Positions 34,635 to 43,658 of a stretch of 64,000 bases of DNA are shown piece after piece. The notes beneath the pieces were generated by a model that did not search any database, had not been told where the DNA came from, and saw nothing but the letters and a program-made list of their open reading frames with translations. This DNA comes from Pseudovibrio zosterae (GTDB lineage: Bacteria > Pseudomonadota > Alphaproteobacteria > Rhizobiales > Stappiaceae): contig NZ_JAWXVZ010000008.1 of assembly GCF_033843645.1 (NCBI RefSeq), positions 184,313 to 248,312 on the forward strand, given 5' to 3'. Numbering within the stretch: position 1 is the first letter of the stretch; each line of letters begins with the position of its first letter. Position numbers and translations under genes: made by a program.

Positions 34635-35462
34635 ATGGCAGAAACGCCCGACACACTCCCAATAGACACCAACTTGGTTGAGCTGCCAAAGACAACACTC
34701 GACAAGTTCCTTGATGGCCGCGTCATGATTGAGCAACCCGCCAAGGGGCGCCATCGCGCCGGGCTGGATGCAGTCTATCTGGCTGCCAGTCTGCCTGACG
34801 CTACCACGGGGCATGTGATGGATCTGGGAACAGGTGTCGGCTCTGCCGCCTTTTGTGCCGCATGGCGCCTGCCAAAGATCACAGTCACTGGTGTTGAAGT
34901 AGATGCGGTGGCGGCAAGCCTTGCCCGCCGCGGTCTGGCGCTTTCCGAGAACCAAGGCTTCGCCGAACGCGTTACAATCGTGGAAGCAGACCTCACCGCC
35001 AAGGGAAGCATCCGCCATGCAACCGGTCTGCATCCATCGCAAGCCGATCATGTCATCATGAATCCGCCCTACTATGACAGCACCCGTTTTCGCGTAACCC
35101 CTCAGAAGGAACGGGCCGCCGCACATGCACTGGATGAGCGTGGTGTTGAACCTTGGCTGCGCACCGCGAGCGATTTGCTGAAAAAAGGCGGGACACTCTC
35201 CGTTATCTTTCGGGCAGATGGCCTGCAAGAACTCCTGGACGCGATGCAAGGCCGGTTTGGCGCGGTAGATATCGTCCCCATACGCCCCACCGCAACCTCT
35301 GCGGCAACCCGCGTCATTGTCAGAGCCGTCAGCCAAAGCAAAGCGCCGCTTCAACTGCTTCCGGGCTTCACCCTGCATGACGAAACAGGGGACGCGTTTA
35401 CCGAACAGGCCCAAAAGATCCTGCGCCACGGAAACGGCCTTGATCTTGTGTTCCGGCGCTAA
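34635..35462 (+). CDS. trmN6: tRNA1(Val) (adenine37-N6)-methyltransferase
   Basis: The 275-residue enzyme is a class I SAM-dependent methyltransferase with MDLGTGVGSAAF (SAM loop) and the N6-adenine motif NPPYYDS. The architecture, with an RHRAGLDAVYLAA N-terminal signature, is that of the YfiC/TrmN6 family, which methylates A37 of valine tRNA in E. coli. Substrate specificity is inferred from the family. The gene follows DUF2007 and its end overlaps the convergent M48 gene by four bases, so there is no terminator between them. Confidence 0.88.
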   Translation: MAETPDTLPIDTNLVELPKTTLDKFLDGRVMIEQPAKGRHRAGLDAVYLAASLPDATTGHVMDLGTGVGSAAFCAAWRLPKITVTGVEVDAVAASLARRGLALSENQGFAERVTIVEADLTAKGSIRHATGLHPSQADHVIMNPPYYDSTRFRVTPQKERAAAHALDERGVEPWLRTASDLLKKGGTLSVIFRADGLQELLDAMQGRFGAVDIVPIRPTATSAATRVIVRAVSQSKAPLQLLPGFTLHDETGDAFTEQAQKILRHGNGLDLVFRR

Positions 35463-36529
35463 TCACAGATCGTACGAAGCGCTCCCCACTGAGCCCGCGA
35501 AATCAACCGTCGGTTGCTCTTGGTGCCAATAATTCCTTGGTCTTGCAAAAGGGCCAATCGCTCCTGCGTTACTGGATGCGAGGAGAGCAACTCAAATTCG
35601 GCATCCTCCTCCATGGAACTTAGAAACGCCAATAATCCATCAGCAGGAATTTTCTTCCTGTTCAAGAGGTTGATGGCGTACTGATCGGCCTCACGCTCAA
35701 TATCACGAGAGTACTTCTGGTTCAGCAAGTTCTGACTCACAACAGCCGCCAGGCTCCCTCCTGTGAGGTCTCCGAGGAAAACGGAGACAACAATACCAAC
35801 GCCAGCTGCATTCACGATGGACTTCATGGAATCGCGGTTTTTGATGTGCCCCATTTCATGGGCAAGGACACCAGCAAGGGCCTCTGGATTTTTCACCTCT
35901 TCGAAGATCCCGGAGAGAATGAAAATGCGTCCTCCGGGAAGCGCATAGGCATTGGCAATCGGGCTTTTCAGCACCTGCACTTTCAGAGGAAAAGGCAGGT
36001 CCTCGTCATGTGACAAACGCGCCACCAATCGGTTCAAGCCAGCATCTCCAAGCGGAGACGTGCAGTGAACGCTCGTGCCTTTGAAGGTTTCCTCAACGTG
36101 TTGAGCCACCTCCTCTTCCACCCACAACGGCAGCATTCCCACAAGTTTTCCTGCCAGCAGCGGCAGCACGAAAATGAGGACAGCGGCAATAAATGCGACT
36201 GCACCAAAGCCCAATCCCACATAGCGCCAGTTTGTATTCCCCTCCAACGACTGGACTTGCTTGCCAAACCCCCTCTCCAAGCTCTGGCGGGTACTTTCTG
36301 CAACAACTGAGATCTCGCCCCTTTTCAGGTGCTCTGAAAAAGAAACATGAACACCACCATGACCATCATTTTTCAGCTGAAAACAATCTGAGGCGGCGCG
36401 AAACAGTTCGGAGTGTGTTGTGCGATCCGTGACCAGAAGCAGTTGACCAAGCTGATAAAGCAGTACATCCCGCCGCACCGGGCTCTCGCCGTCATAGTAA
36501 AAGGCTTCACCTATGAAATGGCCACTCAT
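35459..36529 (-). CDS. M48 family metallopeptidase with membrane segment
   Basis: The 356-residue protein has a cytoplasmic N-terminal region of about 100 residues, one transmembrane helix (about 104-122) and an M48 peptidase domain. The zinc motif is HEMGH (His224, Glu225, His228), with the third ligand in READQYAI. M48 enzymes related to HtpX and BepA degrade damaged envelope proteins. The ATG overlaps the end of the DUF898 gene by four bases (ATGA), so the two are translated together. Specific substrates are unknown. Confidence 0.9.
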   Translation of the reverse strand: MSGHFIGEAFYYDGESPVRRDVLLYQLGQLLLVTDRTTHSELFRAASDCFQLKNDGHGGVHVSFSEHLKRGEISVVAESTRQSLERGFGKQVQSLEGNTNWRYVGLGFGAVAFIAAVLIFVLPLLAGKLVGMLPLWVEEEVAQHVEETFKGTSVHCTSPLGDAGLNRLVARLSHDEDLPFPLKVQVLKSPIANAYALPGGRIFILSGIFEEVKNPEALAGVLAHEMGHIKNRDSMKSIVNAAGVGIVVSVFLGDLTGGSLAAVVSQNLLNQKYSRDIEREADQYAINLLNRKKIPADGLLAFLSSMEEDAEFELLSSHPVTQERLALLQDQGIIGTKSNRRLISRAQWGALRTICD

Positions 36530-37725
36530 ATCGCATCAAACCCACTATCAAGCGCATCTGCAAGACCAACCCCAGCGACCCCCTCTTGTCTCTGGACCGA
36601 GCGCACATTGACCAGAAAATCAACGTCGCTCACATGAATGCTGTTGAACCTTTTGCCCAGCAAGTAGACCTGCATGAAGTACATGTTCGCAAACATACCC
36701 AACGCGTAGAAAACAACAACAATGGGCAGAACGTTCTGCAGGCTCAGCATAAATAGGGAAAGAAGACCGCCTGTCTCCTCGACCTGCTCAGGAGATGGCA
36801 TTGGCGTTCCATAGGTATTCACGATTGCCATGACACACCCCATACCAACCGCAACCGTCAATAGCGCGCCGAAGGTCGCCGCATATTGGTGCCGCGTTGA
36901 GAAGTCAGATTTGAGTTTGATGGCACCGAAGTACATGGAGCTCATCCGCAAGCGAAACAACAAGGCCTGCACCCACGGGTAAAACAGAAAGAAACAACCG
37001 AACAAAACGGCCATCAAGGCGAGCGGAACCAGAGTCACACCGACCATCGCAACCGAGAGGAATACGGCAAGAACAACCAATCCTCCGGTAACGAGCAGTG
37101 GAAGACGCAAAGCAGACCAATAGTCCGTTGCCCGCGCAACGTAGATGCATCTAACATCGCCAAATGCGCATGCCTCGTATCGATACCGGTCCAGCGCTGC
37201 CAGCCGCCATGGGGTCAATATCCCCAAGGTGACGATCGATCCTAATGACCACAGTAGCCAGCGCCAGACATACCCCCGCGCTTTGCTCTCCATCCCAAAC
37301 CGCAGACCTCGCCAGCTTGTTCTGGTGAGTAGGTAGCGTTGTCGCCTGAAACTCACATAAGGCATCAAGATCAGGATCACTGAGAAAAAGCCGAAGCTGC
37401 CAATAGACCCAACGAACTGCCCAAAGAGGGGCAAAAAAGTAGCGGCCAGATAGGCTGGCAGCAAGATGGCAAGGGCGAGAAGAAAGCCAATGAACAGCTC
37501 CTTGACTGTCCCATGATACCTGAACCGATCACCTAAAAATTGAGTGTTCGACCACAAGAAACGACGTAGCTTTGTTATTGCCCAAAACCGGTAGATACCA
37601 AGCGTCAAGAGCGTAAGACCCGTCCACTTCAGCAACGAAGGAACGACCGGATGGTCTTCATCAAACTCAACCTTGAACGTTTGGTTTGCGCCATTTGGTT
37701 GAGTTGGCGGGCAAAATTCATTCAT
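36526..37725 (-). CDS. DUF898 (YjgN-like) multi-pass membrane protein
   Basis: The 399-residue protein has about ten hydrophobic segments and matches DUF898 (PF05987): LGIYRFWAITKLRRFLWSNT near the N-terminus is the family signature. Its biochemical role is unknown. ATG 37725 is used; a TTG three codons upstream has no site. It is the first gene of a two-gene operon with the M48 peptidase, whose start it overlaps, which suggests an envelope quality-control or lipid-related role. A 211-base gap separates it from the divergent MoxR gene. Confidence 0.85.
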   Translation of the reverse strand: MNEFCPPTQPNGANQTFKVEFDEDHPVVPSLLKWTGLTLLTLGIYRFWAITKLRRFLWSNTQFLGDRFRYHGTVKELFIGFLLALAILLPAYLAATFLPLFGQFVGSIGSFGFFSVILILMPYVSFRRQRYLLTRTSWRGLRFGMESKARGYVWRWLLWSLGSIVTLGILTPWRLAALDRYRYEACAFGDVRCIYVARATDYWSALRLPLLVTGGLVVLAVFLSVAMVGVTLVPLALMAVLFGCFFLFYPWVQALLFRLRMSSMYFGAIKLKSDFSTRHQYAATFGALLTVAVGMGCVMAIVNTYGTPMPSPEQVEETGGLLSLFMLSLQNVLPIVVVFYALGMFANMYFMQVYLLGKRFNSIHVSDVDFLVNVRSVQRQEGVAGVGLADALDSGFDAI

Positions 37726-37936
37726 AAAAAGCAACTCATTTTGAAATCAATACTGTTCATTGTTACAGGATCTATCAGCGTCCTTGAATTGGGAAAAGAG
37801 AGGGGCGCACCTACTCCTTTGTATCACCGCCGTTTGGCAGGGGTCACAGCGCGTACCTGCTAGAAAAATACGCAGATCCCCCTATGATACTTAAAAACAA
37901 GCGGTTGAATCACCGCGCATATGGGGGGACGAACTC

Positions 37937-38878
37937 ATGGGGAAGAGCCAACTACCCAACTCAATTGAGGAGACCGAGCGCCTGCTGCTGCGCGGCGGAT
38001 ATGTGTCGGATCGAGCGCTGGCAACAGTGCTGCATCTGTCTTTGCGTATGGGTCGCCCCTTGTTTCTAGAAGGCGAAGCAGGCGTCGGAAAGACAGAGAT
38101 TGCCAAGGTGCTTTCTGCAGCTTTGAACCGCCCCCTCATTCGGCTGCAATGCTATGAGGGCCTGGACGTCTCCACTGCTGTTTACGAATGGAACTATGCA
38201 GCTCAAATGGTTGAGATCCGCCTTGCGGAAGCCGAAGGCAACGTTTCCCGCGCGGCTCTGTCGCAAAGTGTCTTCTCCCCGCGCTTCCTGATCAAACGGC
38301 CGGTTTTGCAGGCTCTCGAACAGACGCCGGAAGGCGCACCGATTTTCCTCATCGACGAGTTGGACCGCTCTGATGAAGCATTTGAAGCCTTTCTGCTTGA
38401 AGTGCTGGCAGACAATCAGGTCACGATCCCAGAACTTGGAACCATCAAGGCAGATGAACCACCGATCACGATCATTACAACCAACCGAACCCGCGAGATT
38501 CACGACGCCCTGAAGCGGCGCTGTCTCTACCATTGGCTTGACTATCCAGATGGGGAACGGGAGCTTGAAATTGTAAACCGGAAGGTGCCCGGCGCCTCCG
38601 AGCGCCTCGCCAGAGAGGTGGTTGCTTTCGTGCAGCGCCTGCGTGCCAAGGAAGATCTTTTCAAGCAGCCCGGAGTTGCTGAAACACTGGACTGGGCCAC
38701 TGCATTGACGGAACTCAATGAGGTCGCACTAGATCCAGAAATGGTAACAGACACCCTCGGTACACTGCTCAAGTATCAGGAGGACATTGACCGCATAAAG
38801 GGCTCAAAAGCCCATGAAATTGTCGAGGAGCTGCGAAGAGACCTTTATGGCCAGCCGGGCCTGAAAAGTGAGCCATGA
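37937..38878 (+). CDS. MoxR/CoxD-type AAA ATPase
   Basis: This 313-residue AAA+ ATPase of the MoxR group has Walker A GEAGVGKT (46-53), Walker B FLIDELDRSDE and the sensor TTNRTREIHDALKRRC. MoxR proteins work as chaperones with VWA-domain partners, for example in methanol or CO dehydrogenase assembly. The partner VWA gene starts within its last codon (ATGA overlap at 38875-38878). No dehydrogenase gene is nearby, so the client is unknown. Confidence 0.92.
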   Translation: MGKSQLPNSIEETERLLLRGGYVSDRALATVLHLSLRMGRPLFLEGEAGVGKTEIAKVLSAALNRPLIRLQCYEGLDVSTAVYEWNYAAQMVEIRLAEAEGNVSRAALSQSVFSPRFLIKRPVLQALEQTPEGAPIFLIDELDRSDEAFEAFLLEVLADNQVTIPELGTIKADEPPITIITTNRTREIHDALKRRCLYHWLDYPDGERELEIVNRKVPGASERLAREVVAFVQRLRAKEDLFKQPGVAETLDWATALTELNEVALDPEMVTDTLGTLLKYQEDIDRIKGSKAHEIVEELRRDLYGQPGLKSEP

Positions 38879-40110
38879 CAGAACACGAAGCAGCCTCCCC
38901 CTCAGACAAGCGCGGCAAGATCACCGAGAACCTCGTGCATTTTGCGCGAACCCTGCGCAAGGCTGGGCTGCCCATCGGCCCGGCAAGCGTGGTCGATGCC
39001 GTGGAAGCCGTTGAAATATCGGGCCTGAGCAGCCGAGATGATCTCTACTGGACCCTCCATGCCGTCTTCGTGCGCAAGCGTGAACACAAGCCCCTTTTTG
39101 ATGAGGCGTTTCGCATCTACTGGAAGACCCACGGATTGGTCGAAAAGATCTTGGCGATCCTCTCGCCCGTTGCCCCAAGCGGGCCCCGCGAACCCGAGCC
39201 TCCAAAGGCGGGGCAAACTCGCCTGTCACAGGCCTTTGAAGCCAACAAACAGCGCACAGCAACACGAGCCGCTCCCCAACTTGAGGTGGACGCCCGCTTC
39301 ACTGTCTCAGAGCGCGAGGTCTTGCAGAAGAAAGACTTTGCGCAGATGACTGCAGAAGAGATTGCCAAGGCCAGACATGCGCTGCGCATGATGACGCTGC
39401 CTTTGGACAAGGTGCCAACAAGGCGGCTGGTTGCAGCAAGTCGAGGGCACGTTGATCCGCGACGGTCCCTGCGGGCTTCCCTCCGCTCAGGAGGCGACAT
39501 CATCGAGCTAAGGCACCGCCGCAGGGCGCAAGTTCATCCACCAATCGTTGCGCTCTGCGACATCTCCGGGTCCATGAGCCAATACACGCGCCTTCTGCTC
39601 CACTTTCTGCACGCACTGACTGAAAAGAGACGAGTGCATACCTTCTTGTTTGGTACAAGGCTGACCAACATCACCCGGGCACTTGAAATGAAGGATCCAG
39701 ATGAAGCCTTGATGGCCTGCACCTCTGGCGTTGAGGACTGGTCCGGCGGCACCCGCATTGCCCAGTCGCTCCATGAGTTCAATCGCAAATGGTCCAGACG
39801 TGTCCTTTCCGGCGGCCCGATTGTCCTGTTCATTTCTGACGGTTTGGAGCGGCAGGAGGACGGCCAACTTTCAACGGAAATGGATCGGCTGCAGCGTTCA
39901 TGCCGTCGTCTTGTCTGGCTTAATCCGTTGCTTCGCTTTGAGGGATTTGAAGCCAAAGCGCGCGGCATAAGAGCTTTGCTGCCGCACGTGGATGACTTCA
40001 GGGCGGTTCATTCGCTGGACGCTGTGTCCGATCTTTGCAAAGCACTTGATGGTTCAACCGGGTTTGCCAAGCGCTCTGATCCGCGCCTTTGGCTTGAGCG
40101 CTCGGCCTAA
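38875..40110 (+). CDS. VWA-domain CoxE-like protein
   Basis: The 411-residue protein has a helical N-terminal part of about 210 residues and a C-terminal von Willebrand A domain. The MIDAS motif is CDISGSM (Asp229, Ser231, Ser233), with the later Thr and Asp in WSGGTRIAQSL and FISDGLE. This is the CoxE arrangement. It forms a metal-dependent partner of the MoxR ATPase encoded immediately upstream. It ends in a four-base convergent overlap with the gene of a secreted protein. Confidence 0.9.
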   Translation: MTEHEAASPSDKRGKITENLVHFARTLRKAGLPIGPASVVDAVEAVEISGLSSRDDLYWTLHAVFVRKREHKPLFDEAFRIYWKTHGLVEKILAILSPVAPSGPREPEPPKAGQTRLSQAFEANKQRTATRAAPQLEVDARFTVSEREVLQKKDFAQMTAEEIAKARHALRMMTLPLDKVPTRRLVAASRGHVDPRRSLRASLRSGGDIIELRHRRRAQVHPPIVALCDISGSMSQYTRLLLHFLHALTEKRRVHTFLFGTRLTNITRALEMKDPDEALMACTSGVEDWSGGTRIAQSLHEFNRKWSRRVLSGGPIVLFISDGLERQEDGQLSTEMDRLQRSCRRLVWLNPLLRFEGFEAKARGIRALLPHVDDFRAVHSLDAVSDLCKALDGSTGFAKRSDPRLWLERSA

Positions 40111-40586
40111 CCCTCCTGCACCATTTTGCAAAAGCGACCGCTATCCAAAATGGTCCAGTCCGGCTGCCGGTGTAACGAAACACGGTAGATGGAGGATCCG
40201 TCTTCCTCAGGCTCGGAAATCTCGCCAAAGGCATAAAGCCCATCCCAAATGCATCCACGGGCATCAAAAACCGGGTCTTCAGATACCGTGATCACAAGCT
40301 CCTCGCCTTGAGGGTCCTCCTTTGCATAGTCGAACACGAAGTGCTTGGCACCAGTCAGCTTTTCACAGGCGGCCTCATCCTGTTCCCTCATGGAAAGCAA
40401 CAGGTGGATAATCAGCCCTTCCTGGAGGGGCGGCACCTTGGAAAGCAAAAACTGTGTGTCAGCATCAACCTCCCAGCGTGGTATGGGTACCAAGTCATCG
40501 TCAGGGGAACAAAACGGCAGCTCCAGCGCCTTGGAGGGGGCAGCAGAAAGCAGCAGCAGCAACGCCGCGCCAATGGGTTTGATCAC
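40107..40586 (-). CDS. Secreted protein of unknown function, coupled to LprI-like gene
   Basis: The 159-residue precursor has a signal peptide (MIKPIGAALLLLLSAAPSKA, cleavage near LELP) and a mature domain with Cys in LPFCSPDDD, AACEKL, RGCIWDG and RFCKMV, probably two disulphides. I know no family. The start is GTG 40586 because it overlaps the TGA of the LprI-like gene (GTGA) and GAGG lies just upstream. It probably acts in the periplasm with the LprI-like protein. A longer reading frame upstream has no ribosome site. Confidence 0.75.
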   Translation of the reverse strand: MIKPIGAALLLLLSAAPSKALELPFCSPDDDLVPIPRWEVDADTQFLLSKVPPLQEGLIIHLLLSMREQDEAACEKLTGAKHFVFDYAKEDPQGEELVITVSEDPVFDARGCIWDGLYAFGEISEPEEDGSSIYRVSLHRQPDWTILDSGRFCKMVQEG

Positions 40587-41065
40587 GGAAACCTCGCATA
40601 GTCTTCCATTTGCAGCGCACGCAGCGCTGTGGCTTGCAGTCCGCATTGTACTGCCACGACCGGCCCCAATGAACCACCCTCATAAATCTTCATGGGCACT
40701 TCGCAGTCTGCGTCACGAAATTTGATCCATAGGCGTTGGGCGGCACGCAGTTGCTCTTGCACGGGTTCGGGTTTGGACTCCATCACCCGTTGATAGGCTG
40801 CATTGAGTTTTTCATCCCAAAGCTCTGTTTCGCGCGACGCGCAAACACGCATGCCAAGGGACGTTTGCAGTTCTGGGCTTTCCTGACAGACGGTGAACAC
40901 TCGGCCGATACAGCCGACGGACGCCGCAAAGGAAGTTCCTGCTTCAGCAAGGCACGCCTGCATGATGTTTCTGTCTTCCGGGGTGGGAGTGTTCAAATTG
41001 CTGCTGGCCACAGCGGCACCGGCAAAAATGCATCCGATCATTGAAATCGCTAGGAATTGGCGCAA
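40583..41065 (-). CDS. LprI-like (DUF1311) secreted protein
   Basis: The 160-residue product starts with a signal peptide (hydrophobic FLAISMIGCIFAGAAVAS) and contains the LprI domain (PF07007): repeated Cys and a Y..V......Q.QLR.AQR.W..FRD..C pattern (LNAAYQRVMESKPEPVQEQL, AQRLWIKFRDADCEVP). LprI of Mycobacterium inhibits lysozyme; other members are uncharacterised. TTG 41065 follows GGAGG; ATG 41041 would cut into the signal peptide. It is the first gene of a two-gene unit with the secreted protein downstream. Confidence 0.8.
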   Translation of the reverse strand: MRQFLAISMIGCIFAGAAVASSNLNTPTPEDRNIMQACLAEAGTSFAASVGCIGRVFTVCQESPELQTSLGMRVCASRETELWDEKLNAAYQRVMESKPEPVQEQLRAAQRLWIKFRDADCEVPMKIYEGGSLGPVVAVQCGLQATALRALQMEDYARFP

Positions 41066-41182
41066 GGTCGTCCTCCAATTTTCCCAGTAACTTATCGGAA
41101 AAATCGTAAACACCAAAATGACACGCCCTTGCTCCCATCCAGAAAATCGCGCTTAGCCTTTATGAACTCTCAAAGCCAAACG

Positions 41183-41212
41183 AAAAGGCCCCGCAGTTTC
41201 CCGCAGGGCCTC
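41183..41212 (-). terminator. Terminator after livK-like gene
   Basis: On the minus strand AGGCCCTGC and GCGGGGCCT form a nine-bp stem (one G-T) with a short loop and end in TTTT. It lies 40 bases after the substrate-binding protein gene. Confidence 0.7.
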
Positions 41213-41250
41213 TACCTGAACCAATCGGCACGAATGCCGAGTTCTAACGA

Positions 41251-42351
41251 TTAGCGATAGTCGTAGTTACCGTCTTTCCACTCGTACCATACGTAACCTG
41301 GCAGTGTTACATCACCCTTTTCGTCAAAGGAGAGGTTGCCAAGCACTGTTTCGAACTCACCGGAATCCAGTGCTTCTACAACAGCGTCATAGTCGGTGGA
41401 ACCTGCAGCTTCTACAGCATCAGCCCACGCTTGAATTGCTGCGTAGGTATAAAGCGCATAGCCTTCTGCAGTCTTGCCAGCAGCTTCGAGCGCCTCAACG
41501 ACAGGTGCAGCTTCTGGGTTCTTGCGTGGGTCTGGAGAGAAGGTCATCAGCGTACCTTCACCTGCAGGACCTGTGATGGACCAGTATTCGTCGGTCACCA
41601 GTGCGTCACCGGAGATCAAGATGGTGTTCATGCCCTGATCAGCCATCTGACGCTTCATGAGACCAGCTTCAGTGTGGTAACCACCAACGTAAAGCACGTC
41701 GATGTTTTCCGATTTAAGCTTGGAAACCAGCGCGGTGTAGTCCTTTTCACCGGCGGTATAAGCTTCGTAGACAGCTTCATCTTTGCCAGCGGCGTTCATC
41801 ACAGCCTTGGTCGCATCAGCAAGACCCTTACCATATGCAGTCTTGTCATGAATGATGGCAATGTTCTTGTCGCCAAACTCGGTCGCAAGTGTGTTACCGG
41901 CAACCTGACCCTGTTGGTCATCACGGCCACATACGCGATAGACACCTGGACCTGGACGTTCATCCGTGAACTTGGGGTTCGTGGAAGCTGGTGTAATCTG
42001 GATGATGCCCTCTTCAGCATATACTTGAGAGGCCGGGATAGAAGAACCGGAGCAGAAGTGACCAGCCATGAACACGGCACCTTTACCAACCATCTGGTTG
42101 GCAACGGCAACGGCCTGCTTCGGGTCACAGGCATCATCGCCCACTTCCAGAACCAGCATTTCGCCGTTCACACCGCCAGCAGCGTTGATGTCGGCTACAG
42201 CCTGTTCAGCGCCTGCCTTCATCTGCGCGCCAAAGGAGGCGTACTGACCAGTCATTGGGCCTGCGGTACCGATGACGATATCAGCCATAGCTGTGCTGGA
42301 TAGGGCAATTGCCGTAATACCTGCAACACTCGCCAAAATAGAGTTTTTCAT
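41251..42351 (-). CDS. livK: Branched-chain amino acid ABC transporter substrate-binding protein
   Basis: The 366-residue precursor has a signal peptide (hydrophobic ILASVAGITAIALSSTAMA before DIVIGTAGPM) and the type I periplasmic binding fold (Peripla_BP_6). It captures leucine, isoleucine or valine, perhaps other amino acids, and delivers them to the LivHMGF transporter encoded upstream on the same strand. GGGGAG precedes the ATG. It is separated by 200 bases from the rest of the locus, probably with its own promoter so that the abundant binding protein is made in excess. livJ and livK are not distinguished by sequence here. Confidence 0.9.
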   Translation of the reverse strand: MKNSILASVAGITAIALSSTAMADIVIGTAGPMTGQYASFGAQMKAGAEQAVADINAAGGVNGEMLVLEVGDDACDPKQAVAVANQMVGKGAVFMAGHFCSGSSIPASQVYAEEGIIQITPASTNPKFTDERPGPGVYRVCGRDDQQGQVAGNTLATEFGDKNIAIIHDKTAYGKGLADATKAVMNAAGKDEAVYEAYTAGEKDYTALVSKLKSENIDVLYVGGYHTEAGLMKRQMADQGMNTILISGDALVTDEYWSITGPAGEGTLMTFSPDPRKNPEAAPVVEALEAAGKTAEGYALYTYAAIQAWADAVEAAGSTDYDAVVEALDSGEFETVLGNLSFDEKGDVTLPGYVWYEWKDGNYDYR

Positions 42352-42552
42352 TGTTACTCCCCTGATCTTAAGGTGATTTAAATCTCACTTTGTCAGCCCC
42401 TAAAGGCATGTGAAGAAGTGAATGTTTCCATCTTCTTCAAATCTTTGAATAAGCAGCGTCTCTCCACACCGCAGAATCCGAAGATCTTTCTAGGGGTAGT
42501 TGAACAACCCCCAGAAACTTTTGCAACCCAAAACTATGAGTTAATACTAATT

Positions 42553-42912
42553 TCAGTAGGCATCGTCTTTGCCCTCTTTCAGCGTCCAGCTGAAAGGGCT
42601 CGTCCGAGTATAAAGCCAACGATACTGTGTCACCATTTGCGTGGTTCGCGTCTTGCGCCACCCGAGCAGCGCAATACCTGTCAGCACCAGATAATCAACG
42701 ATGAGATACTGCAGTGACAGCAGCGCCTCTTCAAACAGTGCGAAAGACAGGAACCTAACCGCAAGGGTCAACAAGAACAGGAACCAGAACAGCAGCCACA
42801 AAGGCCGCCATGTCACGGCAATTGCTCGGCCAGTCGCATATGCTGCGAGGCCCCCAATGCCGCAAACGAAGATGATAAAGACAGGCAAGGAACTGCCGTA
42901 GAGAATACCCAT
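42553..42912 (-). CDS. DUF6867 family membrane protein of the liv locus
   Basis: The 119-residue protein has three hydrophobic helices (about 8-25, 34-55, 68-85) and a conserved C-terminal MVTQYRWLY stretch. It fits the short DUF6867 family found at branched-chain amino acid loci of Hyphomicrobiales; this assignment is from memory of the family pattern. Its function is unknown; it may be an accessory subunit of the transporter. It starts 14 bases after livF, behind a GAGGAG ribosome site, and is the last gene of the livHMGF operon. Confidence 0.72.
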   Translation of the reverse strand: MGILYGSSLPVFIIFVCGIGGLAAYATGRAIAVTWRPLWLLFWFLFLLTLAVRFLSFALFEEALLSLQYLIVDYLVLTGIALLGWRKTRTTQMVTQYRWLYTRTSPFSWTLKEGKDDAY

Positions 42913-42926
42913 GATCTGCTCCTCGC

Positions 42927-43658
42927 TCAGTGCCTGCCGCCTTCGAGATAGGCCGCCTTGACCTCCTCTCGAGACAGGAGTTCCTTACCCGTGCCGGTCA
43001 TGGTGATGACACCGTTCACCATGACGTAACCGCGGTGCGCAAGCTTCAATGCGTGATACGCATTCTGCTCCACCAAAAACACGGTAAGACCGTCATTCTT
43101 GTTCAGCTCGTTGATGGCCTCGAAAATCTGCTTCACGATAATAGGTGCAAGCCCAAGAGACGGTTCATCAAGAAGCAAGAGCCGCGGACGGCTCATCAGC
43201 GCCCGAGCAATTGCCAGCATCTGCTGCTCCCCGCCCGACAGTGTGCCGCCGCGCTGATTTTTACGCTCACGCAGGCGCGGAAACAGATCGAACGCCTTCT
43301 TCAAATCGTCCTCGAAGTGATCGTTCCCGGCAACCATGCCGCCCATCATCAGGTTCTCAAGAACCGACATGCGCGGGAATATGCGACGCCCTTCAGGCGA
43401 TTGCGCAATTCCGGTTCGCATGATCTCATAGGTTGGCTTCAGGGTGATATCCTCGCCCGCATAAACGATGGAGCCGTTGCGCGCCTGAGGCGTGCCACAG
43501 ACGGTCATCATCAACGTGGACTTACCCGCACCGTTAGCACCGATCAGGGTAACAATCTCGCCCTCGAACACATCAAGATCGACGCCCTTCAGGGCAATAA
43601 TCTTGCCGTAATAGGTCTCAACGCCGCGGACTTTCAGAAGTGGCTCAGTTGCACTCAT
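42927..43658 (-). CDS. livF: Branched-chain amino acid ABC transporter ATPase LivF
   Basis: The 243-residue ATPase has Walker A GANGAGKST, the signature LSGGEQQMLAIARALM and Walker B LLLDEPSLGLAP. It pairs with LivG to energise amino acid import. The start overlaps the livG stop by four bases (ATGA). Its downstream neighbour is the DUF6867 protein gene, 14 bases on. Confidence 0.95.
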   Translation of the reverse strand: MSATEPLLKVRGVETYYGKIIALKGVDLDVFEGEIVTLIGANGAGKSTLMMTVCGTPQARNGSIVYAGEDITLKPTYEIMRTGIAQSPEGRRIFPRMSVLENLMMGGMVAGNDHFEDDLKKAFDLFPRLRERKNQRGGTLSGGEQQMLAIARALMSRPRLLLLDEPSLGLAPIIVKQIFEAINELNKNDGLTVFLVEQNAYHALKLAHRGYVMVNGVITMTGTGKELLSREEVKAAYLEGGRH

